Positions 23,689-32,314 of a stretch of DNA of 37,662 nucleotides are shown piece after piece (the stretch's first letter is position 1; each line of letters starts with the position of its first letter). The notes below the pieces were generated by a model. The model did not search any database. It saw only the letters and a program-made list of their open reading frames with translations, and had not been told where the DNA came from. The stretch comes from an uncultured Candidatus Poseidoniales archaeon (GTDB lineage Archaea > Thermoplasmatota > Poseidoniia > Poseidoniales > Poseidoniaceae). The stretch covers positions 1-37,662 of the forward strand of contig CAJIZC010000026.1 of the NCBI GenBank assembly GCA_905181785.1, given 5' to 3'. The position numbers and the translations under genes are program-made.

Positions 23689-26018
23689 TGCGAACCCGTG
23701 CACTCACCCTCGTTGCGCTCATGCTCCTCATGCTCGCAGCAACCCCTCAATTTGAGGCCATGCCTACAGGTATTGGTGCTGCAGGTGATAACGGATGTAC
23801 CTGCCACGGTGGGGCTTCTGGCGACACCTCCGTGATCGTCGAAGGGCTCCCCGAACGCTTCAACGCAAGCGAAACATACCCCTTCACCGTCACCGTTGTC
23901 AACGATGCAATGGAACTCCACAACGGAGGCAGCACGGAGGGCGCTGACCCATGGAACGGCCACGCAGGCGGATTCCGAATCCTCACCTCCTCAGGCATGG
24001 TTTCAACCGTCAATGAGTCCCTTGGCCACGACATGGACGGCGGTTTGACACACACGGCAGAAGCCAACGGTGTTCGAACTTGGGACTTTGAATGGGTCGC
24101 TCCGGGCGACGACGGCAAAGTTGTCGATATCACCGTGTACGGTAACGCTGTCAACGGCGGCGCTGGCTCTGGTGGCGATTACTGGAACCAAGCAGACTTC
24201 ATGATTCCTGGCGCTAACGCTGGCGAAGTTGCCCCAAGCGCTCGTGCTCTTGTCGTGCTCATTACCGCCATTGGACTCGCTCTCGGCCTTGTGTTGCTCG
24301 GCGTGCTCTACGTGTTCTATGCCCGCAACCCTTCGACCTTCACCATCGAGCACTTCTGGTCTTACCTCAAGCCTTGGCTCACCACCACCGATCACAAAGA
24401 AGTCGGTATCCTCTACTTCCTTTATGGATTCACCTTCTTCCTCGTTGGTGGCGTGCTTGCGCTGCTGTTCCGTATTCAACTGGCCTTGCCTGAAAACACC
24501 TTCCTCACCGAAACGGAATACAACTCTTTCTTCACCCTTCACGGGACAACTATGATTTTCTTGGCCGCCATGCCAATGATTGCAGGTTTCATGAACTACG
24601 TGCTTCCGCTCCAGATTGGAGCAAAGGACCTGGCATTCCCTCGAATCAACGCTATGGGTCTGTGGCTCCTTGTGTTCTCGAGCCCGCTGATCTACGCTGG
24701 TATTTGGTCCGGTGAAGGCGCTGACATTACGTGGGTCATGTACCCACCTTACTCTTCATTGACTGAAGCCAACCTCGGGGCAGAACTCGCTCAGTACGGT
24801 TCGAACCCGGGAACGACAGCGTTCATCTCAGGTATTCTGATGCTTGGCGCATCTTCGACGCTTGGTGGTGTGAACTTCATCACCACGGTGTTCACCATGC
24901 GCGCACCCGGTGTCGGTTTCATGAAGATGCCATTGTTCGCTTGGTCGGTCTTCGTCAGCGTGTTCATGCTCTACATGTCGCTTCCAGCCTTTATCATCGG
25001 CGTGGCGTTCCTCTTGTTCGACCACACCCTCGGCACGGTCTTCTTTACTGCGGGTGGCGACAGTTTGCTGTTCCAGCACCTGTTCTGGTTCTTCGGGCAT
25101 CCCGAAGTTTACGTCGTCGTTGTGCCAGCGTTTGGTATCGTCTCTGAAGTGCTTGCTACAAGCGCTCGACGCTCGATTTTCGGATACAAGTCAATGGTCT
25201 TTGCAATGGCTGGTATCGGCGTTGTTGGTTTCATCGTTTGGGGCCACCACATGCTCACCTCCGGAATGGATCCGTTCTGGCGCGCTGCGTTCATGATCAC
25301 CACCATGGCGGTAGCAATCCCAACGGGCGCTAAGGTGTTCAACTGGCTTGCAACCATTTGGGGCGGCAGCCTCATCATGAAAACACACACGTTGTGGTCG
25401 CTTGGATTCCTTGTCACCTTCACGCTTGGTGGTATCTCTGGTATGTTCTTCCCAGTGGCTGGACTGGACGTCCACTTCCACGACTCGTACTTCGTTGTCG
25501 CTCACTTCCATTACGTGTTCATTGGCGGTACTGTCTTCGCATTGTTCTCCGGTGTTTACTACTGGTACCCCAAGGCAACGGGCCGCAAGCTCAACGAAAC
25601 ATTGGGTCTTTGGCACTTCTTGATTGGATTTGCTTCCTACAACGCAACCTTCTGGCCCATGCACGCACTTGGTATCATGGGCATGCCTCGCCGAACGCAC
25701 AGTTACACAACTGAAAGCGGCTTTGCTGAGTACAACATGGCTGTCAGTACCTTCTCCTTCATCTTCGGATTGAGTCAGTTGTTGCTCGTTTGGAACATCA
25801 TCCGTTCCAACCGACACGGCGAGCCAGCAGGAAATGATCCGTGGGGCGGATGGTCGCTCGAGTGGATGACCACCTCGCCACCACCTACACCTTCCTTCCA
25901 TGACATCCCAACACAGGGTGACATGAACGAACTCTACGGCCATCACGGCACGGGTCAGAAGAAGGAAAATCCGCTCAAGAAATTGGCTACACCACTCGCA
26001 AAGGGGGTCGAAGAATGA
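23688..26018 (+). CDS. coxA: Haem-copper oxidase subunit I with exported N-terminal domain
   Basis: A 776-aa protein, about 200 residues longer than usual. Residues 1-24 form a signal peptide. Residues 25-180 are an exported beta-rich domain with Cys37-Thr-Cys39-His40 (NGCTCHGG) and a Gly/Asn/Thr-rich sandwich, resembling Reeler or choice-of-anchor V domains (inference). A linking helix (about 186-212) leads to the oxidase core from about 230 (TTTDHKEVG). Core ligands: haem a His285 (LHGTT) and His608, CuB His471, His520 and His521, haem a3 His606, and cross-link Tyr475 in HPEVY. D-channel Asp314 and Asn321 and K-channel Thr546 and Lys549 (IPTGAKVFNW) are present, so this is an A1-type enzyme reducing O2 to water and pumping protons. 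It overlaps subunit III by 4 nt. Confidence 0.95.
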   Translation: MRTRALTLVALMLLMLAATPQFEAMPTGIGAAGDNGCTCHGGASGDTSVIVEGLPERFNASETYPFTVTVVNDAMELHNGGSTEGADPWNGHAGGFRILTSSGMVSTVNESLGHDMDGGLTHTAEANGVRTWDFEWVAPGDDGKVVDITVYGNAVNGGAGSGGDYWNQADFMIPGANAGEVAPSARALVVLITAIGLALGLVLLGVLYVFYARNPSTFTIEHFWSYLKPWLTTTDHKEVGILYFLYGFTFFLVGGVLALLFRIQLALPENTFLTETEYNSFFTLHGTTMIFLAAMPMIAGFMNYVLPLQIGAKDLAFPRINAMGLWLLVFSSPLIYAGIWSGEGADITWVMYPPYSSLTEANLGAELAQYGSNPGTTAFISGILMLGASSTLGGVNFITTVFTMRAPGVGFMKMPLFAWSVFVSVFMLYMSLPAFIIGVAFLLFDHTLGTVFFTAGGDSLLFQHLFWFFGHPEVYVVVVPAFGIVSEVLATSARRSIFGYKSMVFAMAGIGVVGFIVWGHHMLTSGMDPFWRAAFMITTMAVAIPTGAKVFNWLATIWGGSLIMKTHTLWSLGFLVTFTLGGISGMFFPVAGLDVHFHDSYFVVAHFHYVFIGGTVFALFSGVYYWYPKATGRKLNETLGLWHFLIGFASYNATFWPMHALGIMGMPRRTHSYTTESGFAEYNMAVSTFSFIFGLSQLLLVWNIIRSNRHGEPAGNDPWGGWSLEWMTTSPPPTPSFHDIPTQGDMNELYGHHGTGQKKENPLKKLATPLAKGVEE

Positions 26019-27397
26019 GCGGACATGGAAACGACGTCGCAAACAGCACCTGGTTGCGTGCCATTATGATGGCTGGCTTGATCCTCACGATTGGTGTCGC
26101 TGGATTCGCCGTGCTTGGTGTTGGCATCGCTGACCAAAAGCACCACACATGGGAAGACGAACATCATCACTACGACGACGCCAAGAAAGAATGGCAAGAC
26201 GCCGTCGCTGCTGGAACCATTTCAGGGGAAGATCACGACACAGAGTTGTACATCGCTAAGGAAGAAGCCCACAACGACGAAGTTGCGGCTCACCTCTCCT
26301 ACCTCACCTACCGTGTAGCTGGCATGACCATGCTGTTCCTCACGGCTGGCTATGCCGCATTCATCGGACTTGGTGGTTTCTTGAACGCAAGTAAGCCAAA
26401 GGCAGACGACCACGGTGATGATCATGGCCATGGCGACGGGTATGGTGACGATCACCACGGCTCCGCCTCCCCGATCATCTTCGCCTTCGGTATCATGGTG
26501 TTCTTGATGGGCTTGCCCGATTTCATCGTCGCTTGCAAAGCACTGCTCGATGACACGGTCGTTGCCGAACTCGGCATGCTTGGCGTCAGCGTTTCAGGAT
26601 TGTTAATCATCGTCATCGCCGTCTCGAACTGGTGGTTCGAAGATTTGCCCTTCATCGGTCACGGTGAGCAAATTGCAACCTCGTATCCGTTCGAAGGCGA
26701 CCACATTCGAAAGGTCGGTCTTTGGGTGTTTATCATGTCTGAAATCATGGTGTTCGCCACCTTCTTTTCCTCGTACCTACGAATGCGTACTGAATGGTGC
26801 ACAAAGTGGGCCTTTGAGAACAGCGACGGTGGATTTGAGGGCTGTCAATCATCTGATGATTGGGTCCTCACAGCATCCGATTACCTCCGACCTGGCGGCG
26901 CTAAGATCGACGGGCTAGGAAACTCAGTTGGTGACTTCTGGACCCTATTACCTGGTGGAATCAACACCTTTGCTCTGATCATCTCCTCCTACACAATCGT
27001 TCTCGCACTCAAGACCGCCAAGAACGCAAACTGGGAAGCGCCAAAGGGCATCATGGGCAAACTCATGCCAACCCGAAAGGCAGCAGTCCGAAACTACCTC
27101 ATCGCTACACTGATGCTTGGTTCCCTGTTTATTGTGCTCAAACTCGTCGAGTGGAGCCACTTGGTGGCTGAAGGGTTCACCATCGGTACCGTTCAAGGTT
27201 CAATCTTCTACATCGCCACCGGCGCACACGGCCTTCACGTGTTCATTGGTCTGGTGATTATGCTGTACTTGGTGTTCAAGGCGGACACCATCGGCTTTGA
27301 CGAGGACAACGCACAGGGCATCGAATACTTCGGTTTGTACTGGCACTTTGTCGACCTGGCTTGGGTGGTTATCTTCCCAGCATTCTACTTGTATTGA
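26015..27397 (+). CDS. coxC: Cytochrome c oxidase subunit III with four-helix N-terminal extension
   Basis: A 460-aa protein, while subunit III alone is about 200-270. The canonical part begins at about 227 (EGDHIRKVGLWVFIMSEIMVF, with conserved Glu243) and continues through GGINTFALIISSYT and ATGAHGLHVFIGL to the end, WHFVDLAWVVIFPAFYLY. The first 225 residues hold four more hydrophobic helices (about 13-37, 98-122, 152-173, 186-204). A first outer loop of about 60 residues is rich in Asp, Glu and His. A second loop at 131-148 is almost only Asp, His and Gly (DDHGDDHGHGDGYGDDHH) and could bind metal. The overlap with coxA is ATGA. Subunit III supports the stability and proton uptake of the oxidase; the extension is unexplained. 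Confidence 0.93.
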   Translation: MSGHGNDVANSTWLRAIMMAGLILTIGVAGFAVLGVGIADQKHHTWEDEHHHYDDAKKEWQDAVAAGTISGEDHDTELYIAKEEAHNDEVAAHLSYLTYRVAGMTMLFLTAGYAAFIGLGGFLNASKPKADDHGDDHGHGDGYGDDHHGSASPIIFAFGIMVFLMGLPDFIVACKALLDDTVVAELGMLGVSVSGLLIIVIAVSNWWFEDLPFIGHGEQIATSYPFEGDHIRKVGLWVFIMSEIMVFATFFSSYLRMRTEWCTKWAFENSDGGFEGCQSSDDWVLTASDYLRPGGAKIDGLGNSVGDFWTLLPGGINTFALIISSYTIVLALKTAKNANWEAPKGIMGKLMPTRKAAVRNYLIATLMLGSLFIVLKLVEWSHLVAEGFTIGTVQGSIFYIATGAHGLHVFIGLVIMLYLVFKADTIGFDEDNAQGIEYFGLYWHFVDLAWVVIFPAFYLY

Positions 27398-27406
27398 GGT
27401 GAGATC

Positions 27407-27772
27407 ATGGGAGAGCACGCAAATTTATACATGGGCAAAGACATCTACTTTTGGAACTTTATCGTTTTGATGGTTTTCACGCTGTTTGAACTTGGAGCGG
27501 TCTTCTTTGAGACTGTCCCAGGCACCGACATTGACATCAGCCGCTCGGCGGTATGGGCTATTCTCATCGGCGTTGGCATTGTCAAGGGATACGGTATCGC
27601 TGCGTTCTTCATGCACTTGCGAGACGAACACAAGTGGTTCAACATCACGTTCATGTTCCCTTGGATCTTTGTTGCCCTCATGCTTTGGGGCATTGGCCTG
27701 TCCAACCCCGAAGGGGTCACAGGACTCCCAAGCTGGTGCACACCAGATTGGAGTTACGCAACCGAACGCTGA
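27407..27772 (+). CDS. coxD: Cytochrome c oxidase subunit IV (prokaryotic type)
   Basis: A 121-aa small membrane subunit with three helices (about 12-35, 48-66, 78-98). The family motif is visible in the second helix and following loop (GIVKGYGIAAFFMHLRDEHKW; the family reads K...AxxFMHL). It begins 9 nt after coxC, with GAGGTGAG upstream, so it belongs to the same operon. A short outer C-terminus contains one Cys (PSWCTPDW). Its role is accessory, in assembly and stability. Confidence 0.88.
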   Translation: MGEHANLYMGKDIYFWNFIVLMVFTLFELGAVFFETVPGTDIDISRSAVWAILIGVGIVKGYGIAAFFMHLRDEHKWFNITFMFPWIFVALMLWGIGLSNPEGVTGLPSWCTPDWSYATER

Positions 27773-27819
27773 ACCGGGTTGGCATAACCTTCAAACCTCT
27801 GCGCTGAGGGGAGAACACC

Positions 27820-29343
27820 ATGAAGGCCCAACGCTTGCTAACCTTGTGCATTTGCTTCGCGCTTCTCGTGGCTGCAACCCCGAATGCAACGGCCTACAAA
27901 GGCCATCAATTGTCAAGGAACGATATCGTTGATTTTACCCTCGTTGATCAGAACGCAGAGAACTTCACATTCTCCACCCTTGACAAGGACGTGACCGTCG
28001 TCGCGTTTATTTTCACAGCGTGCCCTGACGTGTGCCCCGTGATCACTCAATCGCTCCGGCTCGTCCAAGAAGGGCTCTCTGAATCGGATGCAGAACGCGT
28101 TGGTTTTGTTTCAATCTCAGTTGACCCTGATCGAGACACACCCGAAGCACTGACCGAATTTACAGAACGCCATGGAGTTTCGTGGCCTCATCTAACCGGC
28201 GACAAGGACACTCTTTCCGAAGTGTACCGCAATTTTGGCGTCCTTGTTGATCAACAGGTCATCGATGCTCACATCGAAGTGAACGAAGATCCAACAGTGA
28301 CTTATGTCGATCCTTCGGGAAACGCTTCGGAATTTATGTTCATGCCATCTGGATGGGAGTTCCATCAAATCATGGCTCATGAGGCCAATTGGAGCATCAA
28401 CGCTACGGACAGTGAATACGGTCATTATGTCACAGCGATAGAAGGGGTTGAAGCCCCTTCGGATTCTTCTTGGTGGTGGAGCCTGTTGATTCACAATGAA
28501 ACCTCAGGAGCGTGGGAAGCATCTGATGTAGGCATTGATTCAATCGACGCTCTGGAACACGACCAACTGGTTTGGGCTGCTTCGAACGCCAACACCTCCA
28601 ATCTCGCAGCCCCCCACCCAGACCACCCAACAATGCAAGTGCTGTTTCCAGACAACACAACGGCCAACCATACCCTTCAGGAAATGAACGCATGGCACCT
28701 TTCCATGGGTGCATTTGCCGGAGCAGGCCTCAACACCTCGATGCCATCCAGTGAATGGGGCCACTACATGGAATCGATAGATGATGTTGTAGCACCTTCG
28801 AATTATTCGTGGTGGTGGAGCCTCTCCACTTGGAATGCCACCTCCCAAGCATGGGACGCTTCCAGCCTCGGCATGGACAGCCTGATCGAACCAACCTACA
28901 TCGCATGGTCGCCCAATTCCACCAACCTCTCCGAGATTCCACCACCAGGTGCAACCTTGAGAGACGAAGTGCAACCCGGAGTCTGCAACAACCACGGATG
29001 GGAAATGGGAACTGGCGAGGGCAAGCATTGCATGTGCGATGAAGGCTATGAGTGGGCTGAAGACAGCCGAACTTCCTGCGTTTCGAGCGATATAACAGCG
29101 ATTGATTACGCCGTTGGGCACTCCACGATCACCTACATCCTCGATGGCATGACGCCAACGGTCGCATGGACCGGGGATTCGTGGCGAGCAGAAGATTTCC
29201 AAATCGATGTTGAAGCGGCACTCGGAGGGCAATCTGACCCGGGCCAAAACAGCGGTATGCCCGGCCTTACCTTTGGCATCGCTATGGCTGGCCTTGGCTT
29301 GGCAGCGGCTGCAATCACCCCCCGTCGAGAACCAGATCAGTGA
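27820..29343 (+). CDS. SCO1/SenC-type copper chaperone fused to two DUF4430-like modules, EGF-like module and C-terminal anchor
   Basis: A 507-aa exported protein. Signal peptide about 1-25. The SCO thioredoxin-like domain covers about 30-190, with Cys68 and Cys72 in FTACPDVCP and the SVDPDRDTPEAL segment. These proteins insert copper into CuA of subunit II, which fits the operon. The usual copper-binding His, which sits 5 residues before the Tyr of the VTYLIDP strand, is not at that place here (Asp157); the nearest is His151. Two similar modules follow, about 196-256 and 273-366 (GHYVTAIEGVEAPSDSSWWWSL, GHYMESIDDVVAPSNYSWWWSL), of DUF4430/transcobalamin-like type. Then a four-Cys EGF-like stretch (389-420). 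The end, PGLTFGIAMAGLGLAAAAITPRRE, resembles a PGF-type archaeosortase signal. Confidence 0.9.
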   Translation: MKAQRLLTLCICFALLVAATPNATAYKGHQLSRNDIVDFTLVDQNAENFTFSTLDKDVTVVAFIFTACPDVCPVITQSLRLVQEGLSESDAERVGFVSISVDPDRDTPEALTEFTERHGVSWPHLTGDKDTLSEVYRNFGVLVDQQVIDAHIEVNEDPTVTYVDPSGNASEFMFMPSGWEFHQIMAHEANWSINATDSEYGHYVTAIEGVEAPSDSSWWWSLLIHNETSGAWEASDVGIDSIDALEHDQLVWAASNANTSNLAAPHPDHPTMQVLFPDNTTANHTLQEMNAWHLSMGAFAGAGLNTSMPSSEWGHYMESIDDVVAPSNYSWWWSLSTWNATSQAWDASSLGMDSLIEPTYIAWSPNSTNLSEIPPPGATLRDEVQPGVCNNHGWEMGTGEGKHCMCDEGYEWAEDSRTSCVSSDITAIDYAVGHSTITYILDGMTPTVAWTGDSWRAEDFQIDVEAALGGQSDPGQNSGMPGLTFGIAMAGLGLAAAAITPRREPDQ

Positions 29344-29404
29344 GATTGTCCAAGACATTCGAGCCGAAAACGGTATCATGGGGTGGTGCCCCGCTTGGTT
29401 TGTT

Positions 29405-29487
29405 GCAGAGATCGCATAGCCCGGTATTGCGGTGGACTTGAAATCCACTGTCTCCTAGACACGGGGGTTCGAATCCCTCTCTCTGCG
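29405..29487 (+). tRNA. tRNA-Ser (UGA)
   Basis: The acceptor stem GCAGAGA/TCTCTGC pairs over 7 bp with discriminator G. The anticodon stem GTGGA/TCCAC holds loop CTTGAAA, anticodon TGA (serine). A long variable arm (TGTC/GACA) confirms class II, and the T arm is GGGGG-TTCGAAT-CCCTC. The 3' CCA is not encoded. No intron. Confidence 0.93.
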
Positions 29488-29566
29488 CTTCATCACCCAG
29501 ATGGGACCCTTTGGTTCACCCAAATCGGGGGAAGAGTTCTCAAACTAAAGCGGCCCTAGGCTAACT

Positions 29567-31060
29567 ATGCGCCGAGGTGCCTTCGCCGTTGCCCTGTTGG
29601 GACTTATGCTGCTCGCTGGGTGCTTTGGACCCTCTACAGCCTCGTGGGGCACGGGCAGCGATTCAGTCGAAGTTGATTTCGACCGCGCTTCAACCTCCTT
29701 CACAAGCACCCTCGGGCTCGAGCCATCAAGCATGGATGACCTGCAAGCTGTCGGTTGTTCACCGGGCGAAGAAGATCTTGGCACAAACAAAACGCAGGCC
29801 ATCAAATTCACCGGTTACCTCGCTGCAAGCCAGATCTATGAAGCCCACACCGACCAAGTGAACGGCATCGGTTTGGCTGTAACAACCAGCGTAGCAATCC
29901 ACGCCATGCCGTTTAAGCAAGCGGCTGAAACCATCGAAGGCGAAGGGTCTCGTGTTGATCTTAAAGATTGGAACGACCCAATGAACCCTCAAACGGGTGC
30001 AGGCTCGGTTGATTTAGATGAAATCGATGCAGATGAAGATTCCCGCTGGTACATTCTGGGCTTGATTCCAACAACTGAGAACATCCAAGACGGCATGCTT
30101 TCACTCGGCGAATGGCACCAAGCCGTCACCGTCAGGGGCTACCTCGTTTCGAGCAATGCAAGCAACGCTTACGGCTATCACTCAATACAAACGGTGAGCG
30201 ACGATTGCACTCTGGACGTCGGCAATCAAAACCGAGAACAACTGTATGTGATGGTCACAGGAATCGAACTCGATGGTTCGAGCGTCACTGCAAATGGGGA
30301 AGCAGACGATGAATGGGTCCATGGCGATGTGCCAATTCTCGGCCGGACCGGTTTCATTCTCATGTTCTTCATTGTTGGCGTCGGTGGCGCAGTAGGTGCT
30401 TTCATCCTCTCGAAGATGTTTGTTCTGAAGGGCGCTCGGGACACAATGAAAGTTCTTCTCGGCCAAGTTGGTATGGACAACATCAAGAAGGTCAAGCAAG
30501 ATGTCAAGAAAGCAAAATCCACAGGTCTGGCGTCTCCTGCAACCCGTCAAGCAGAACAACGCTCAAAGGCTCAAAAAGAACTTCCAAAGTCCGCTAAAAA
30601 ACCTCAAGAAAGCGCTCTAGCAGGCTTCGACCTCGACAGTATTCTCTCCAACGATGACTCAGATGCATCTCCTGTCATCTCTTCGAGCCGAGGATCATCA
30701 GTTGTGGTCACCGAAGCAGCCCAGGAAATGGAAAGCAGCGTTTCCAACCAAGCCTCAAGCGTTTCCTCACCCACACCTTCTCCATCACCCGTTTGGGACG
30801 CTCCAAAACGTTCCAGCAGTGCGCCAACCAGCGTCGTTTCAACCCAGCCCGAACCAGAACCTCGCGGTCATTTCAGCAGCGTAGCACCAACCCGTTCAGC
30901 TGATCCAGAACCTAAGCCACCGCAAAAGAAGAAGACGGTGCGCAAGCGAAAGGCTGCAGCCAAGCCAGTGGAAGAAGAACCAGAACCTTACAAAGCACCT
31001 GCTGCGCAAGAGAAAGAAACATTCCAAGACGAGGATGATTTCTCAGACTTCTCATTCTGA
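29567..31060 (+). CDS. Lipoprotein-like membrane protein with long low-complexity cytoplasmic tail
   Basis: A 497-aa protein. The N-terminus is a lipoprotein-style signal with lipobox LLAGC (Cys19). An exported domain of about 240 residues follows, acidic and with two or three Cys. One membrane helix (about 263-285, ILMFFIVGVGGAVGAFILSKMF) leads to about 210 cytoplasmic residues. The first part of these is helical (RDTMKVLLGQVGMDNIKKVKQDVKKAK); the rest is Ser/Pro/Lys/Glu-rich low complexity ending in an acidic DEDDFSDFSF. A combined lipid anchor and transmembrane helix would be redundant, so the Cys may instead be a normal signal-peptide residue. The stop overlaps the stop of the convergent kinase gene by 9 nt. 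No family is recognised. Confidence 0.8.
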   Translation: MRRGAFAVALLGLMLLAGCFGPSTASWGTGSDSVEVDFDRASTSFTSTLGLEPSSMDDLQAVGCSPGEEDLGTNKTQAIKFTGYLAASQIYEAHTDQVNGIGLAVTTSVAIHAMPFKQAAETIEGEGSRVDLKDWNDPMNPQTGAGSVDLDEIDADEDSRWYILGLIPTTENIQDGMLSLGEWHQAVTVRGYLVSSNASNAYGYHSIQTVSDDCTLDVGNQNREQLYVMVTGIELDGSSVTANGEADDEWVHGDVPILGRTGFILMFFIVGVGGAVGAFILSKMFVLKGARDTMKVLLGQVGMDNIKKVKQDVKKAKSTGLASPATRQAEQRSKAQKELPKSAKKPQESALAGFDLDSILSNDDSDASPVISSSRGSSVVVTEAAQEMESSVSNQASSVSSPTPSPSPVWDAPKRSSSAPTSVVSTQPEPEPRGHFSSVAPTRSADPEPKPPQKKKTVRKRKAAAKPVEEEPEPYKAPAAQEKETFQDEDDFSDFSF

Positions 31061-32116
31061 ACCCGGGACACACACTCGGATTGCTCCGGGCATGACCTTC
31101 ATCGAAAGGGGCGTTGACCCAATGTTTTCTCCATCGATGTTGATTGCTGTTGGTTCAGGGGTTTCAATCGATAACGTCGTGAACCGGTGGTAATCCACTT
31201 GCGGATGGAACACATGGCGACCTTCGGCCTTTAGCATGCCAAACGCTTTGAACACTTCTCGGCGAGTCATCTTCTTGAGGATTCCAATATCCATGATGCC
31301 ATCATCAAGCGATGCCCCGGGCGCTAATGGCAGCATGGAGCCGCCAGTCTGGCTGTTTTGAATCAAGAAGAGCGTGTAGTCGTTTTTCATTTCCACGCCA
31401 TCGACGGTGAGGGTGGCTTGCCTTCGGTTGTTGGCCATGATCGCCATTACAATTCCAACATCATATCGAATCGGTCCCATCCAACGCATTTTTTCTGCCT
31501 TGATGGTGGAGTCAACACCGAGGCCCCACGTCACGAGGTTGTGGCTGTAGCGGGTTGTGGTGCCGTCCACCGCTCCGGGCAGGCCGTTGGCGAGCTCGAC
31601 TTTTGCGAGATCAAACGCCTGATTGCGCCCCTTCACGATGTGGTTTACGGCCTCTTCTGTGGTGCCAATGGCCAAATCATGAGCCACGGAGTTTCCGGTG
31701 CCAGCGGGAACCAATCCAAACAATTCATTTTTTTCCGAAGTCGCTTGCATGCGGCCTGTGACCACTTCTGACAGGCTTCCATCGCCACCAACAACGACGA
31801 ACACATCGCTGGCTTTGGCCTTGATTTCGGATGCGATTTTGATCAAATGCCCGCTGTAGGCTGAAAAATGAATGTCCACTTCGACGCCTTGAGCCTCAAA
31901 CATGGATTTGGCCAATTCCGCTGTCGCTCGCCCCTTCCTCTTTCCAGAGTAAGGATTCACAAGCATGTGGACTCGTTTTGTGGCTTTGCCTTTCTTTGCC
32001 TTTTGAGTGAAAACAGGCGCATATTGAGGCTTGCGTGCCCCTTTCTTCATTTTGGACGAAGAATCTGGCAGGAAGTCGAGAGGTGCGGGATACGCTGCGC
32101 GTTCATCGGAGGCCAT
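31052..32116 (-). CDS. Diacylglycerol/lipid kinase family protein (YegS/DagK-like)
   Basis: A 354-aa soluble lipid kinase. The catalytic domain from about 48 has VNPYSGKRKG, the ATP-binding VVVGGDGSLSEVV (family GGDGTxxEV), LFGLVPAGTGNSVAHDL (family P.GTGNDFA), and the C-terminal LDDGIMDIGIL (family DDGxLDv). It would phosphorylate a lipid hydroxyl, possibly diacylglycerol, a sphingoid base or archaeal ether-lipid precursors; the substrate cannot be read from the sequence. About 45 N-terminal residues rich in Lys and Pro precede the domain. The ATG at 32116 is used. The gene overlaps the 3' end of the convergent upstream gene by 9 nt. Confidence 0.88.
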   Translation of the reverse strand: MASDERAAYPAPLDFLPDSSSKMKKGARKPQYAPVFTQKAKKGKATKRVHMLVNPYSGKRKGRATAELAKSMFEAQGVEVDIHFSAYSGHLIKIASEIKAKASDVFVVVGGDGSLSEVVTGRMQATSEKNELFGLVPAGTGNSVAHDLAIGTTEEAVNHIVKGRNQAFDLAKVELANGLPGAVDGTTTRYSHNLVTWGLGVDSTIKAEKMRWMGPIRYDVGIVMAIMANNRRQATLTVDGVEMKNDYTLFLIQNSQTGGSMLPLAPGASLDDGIMDIGILKKMTRREVFKAFGMLKAEGRHVFHPQVDYHRFTTLSIETPEPTAINIDGENIGSTPLSMKVMPGAIRVCVPGSE

Positions 32117-32217
32117 GCTGGCAACAAAACGAACAAGCGTTTGAAACCTTCTCCGGTGATTGCCTTTTGCGCCCCAACTTAAAGTGGGTCATCTTTCAGT
32201 CATTGTGCATAATTCGG

Positions 32218-32227
32218 AATTATAAAC
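32218..32227 (+). promoter_or_regulatory. Candidate TATA box upstream of ribD
   Basis: AATTATAAAC lies about 88-97 nt before the ribD ATG. A start site about 26 nt downstream would leave a leader of about 65 nt. The stretch is the only clear A/T-rich block in this 198-nt gap. I do not see a clear FMN-riboswitch fold in the leader. Confidence 0.35.
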
Positions 32228-32314
32228 CCTGGTGTTGGCGCAGTGGCCTTTTTACAGATGTGGAGGCGTTGCCAGTATGCAAGATGTCTTGAACCCCAGC
32301 CCTGTGGACAGGGC

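Noticed and set aside
32117-32314. FMN riboswitch upstream of ribD
   Set aside because: The 198-nt gap does not show the conserved FMN-aptamer segments I know from bacterial leaders, and riboswitches of this type are rare in archaea.
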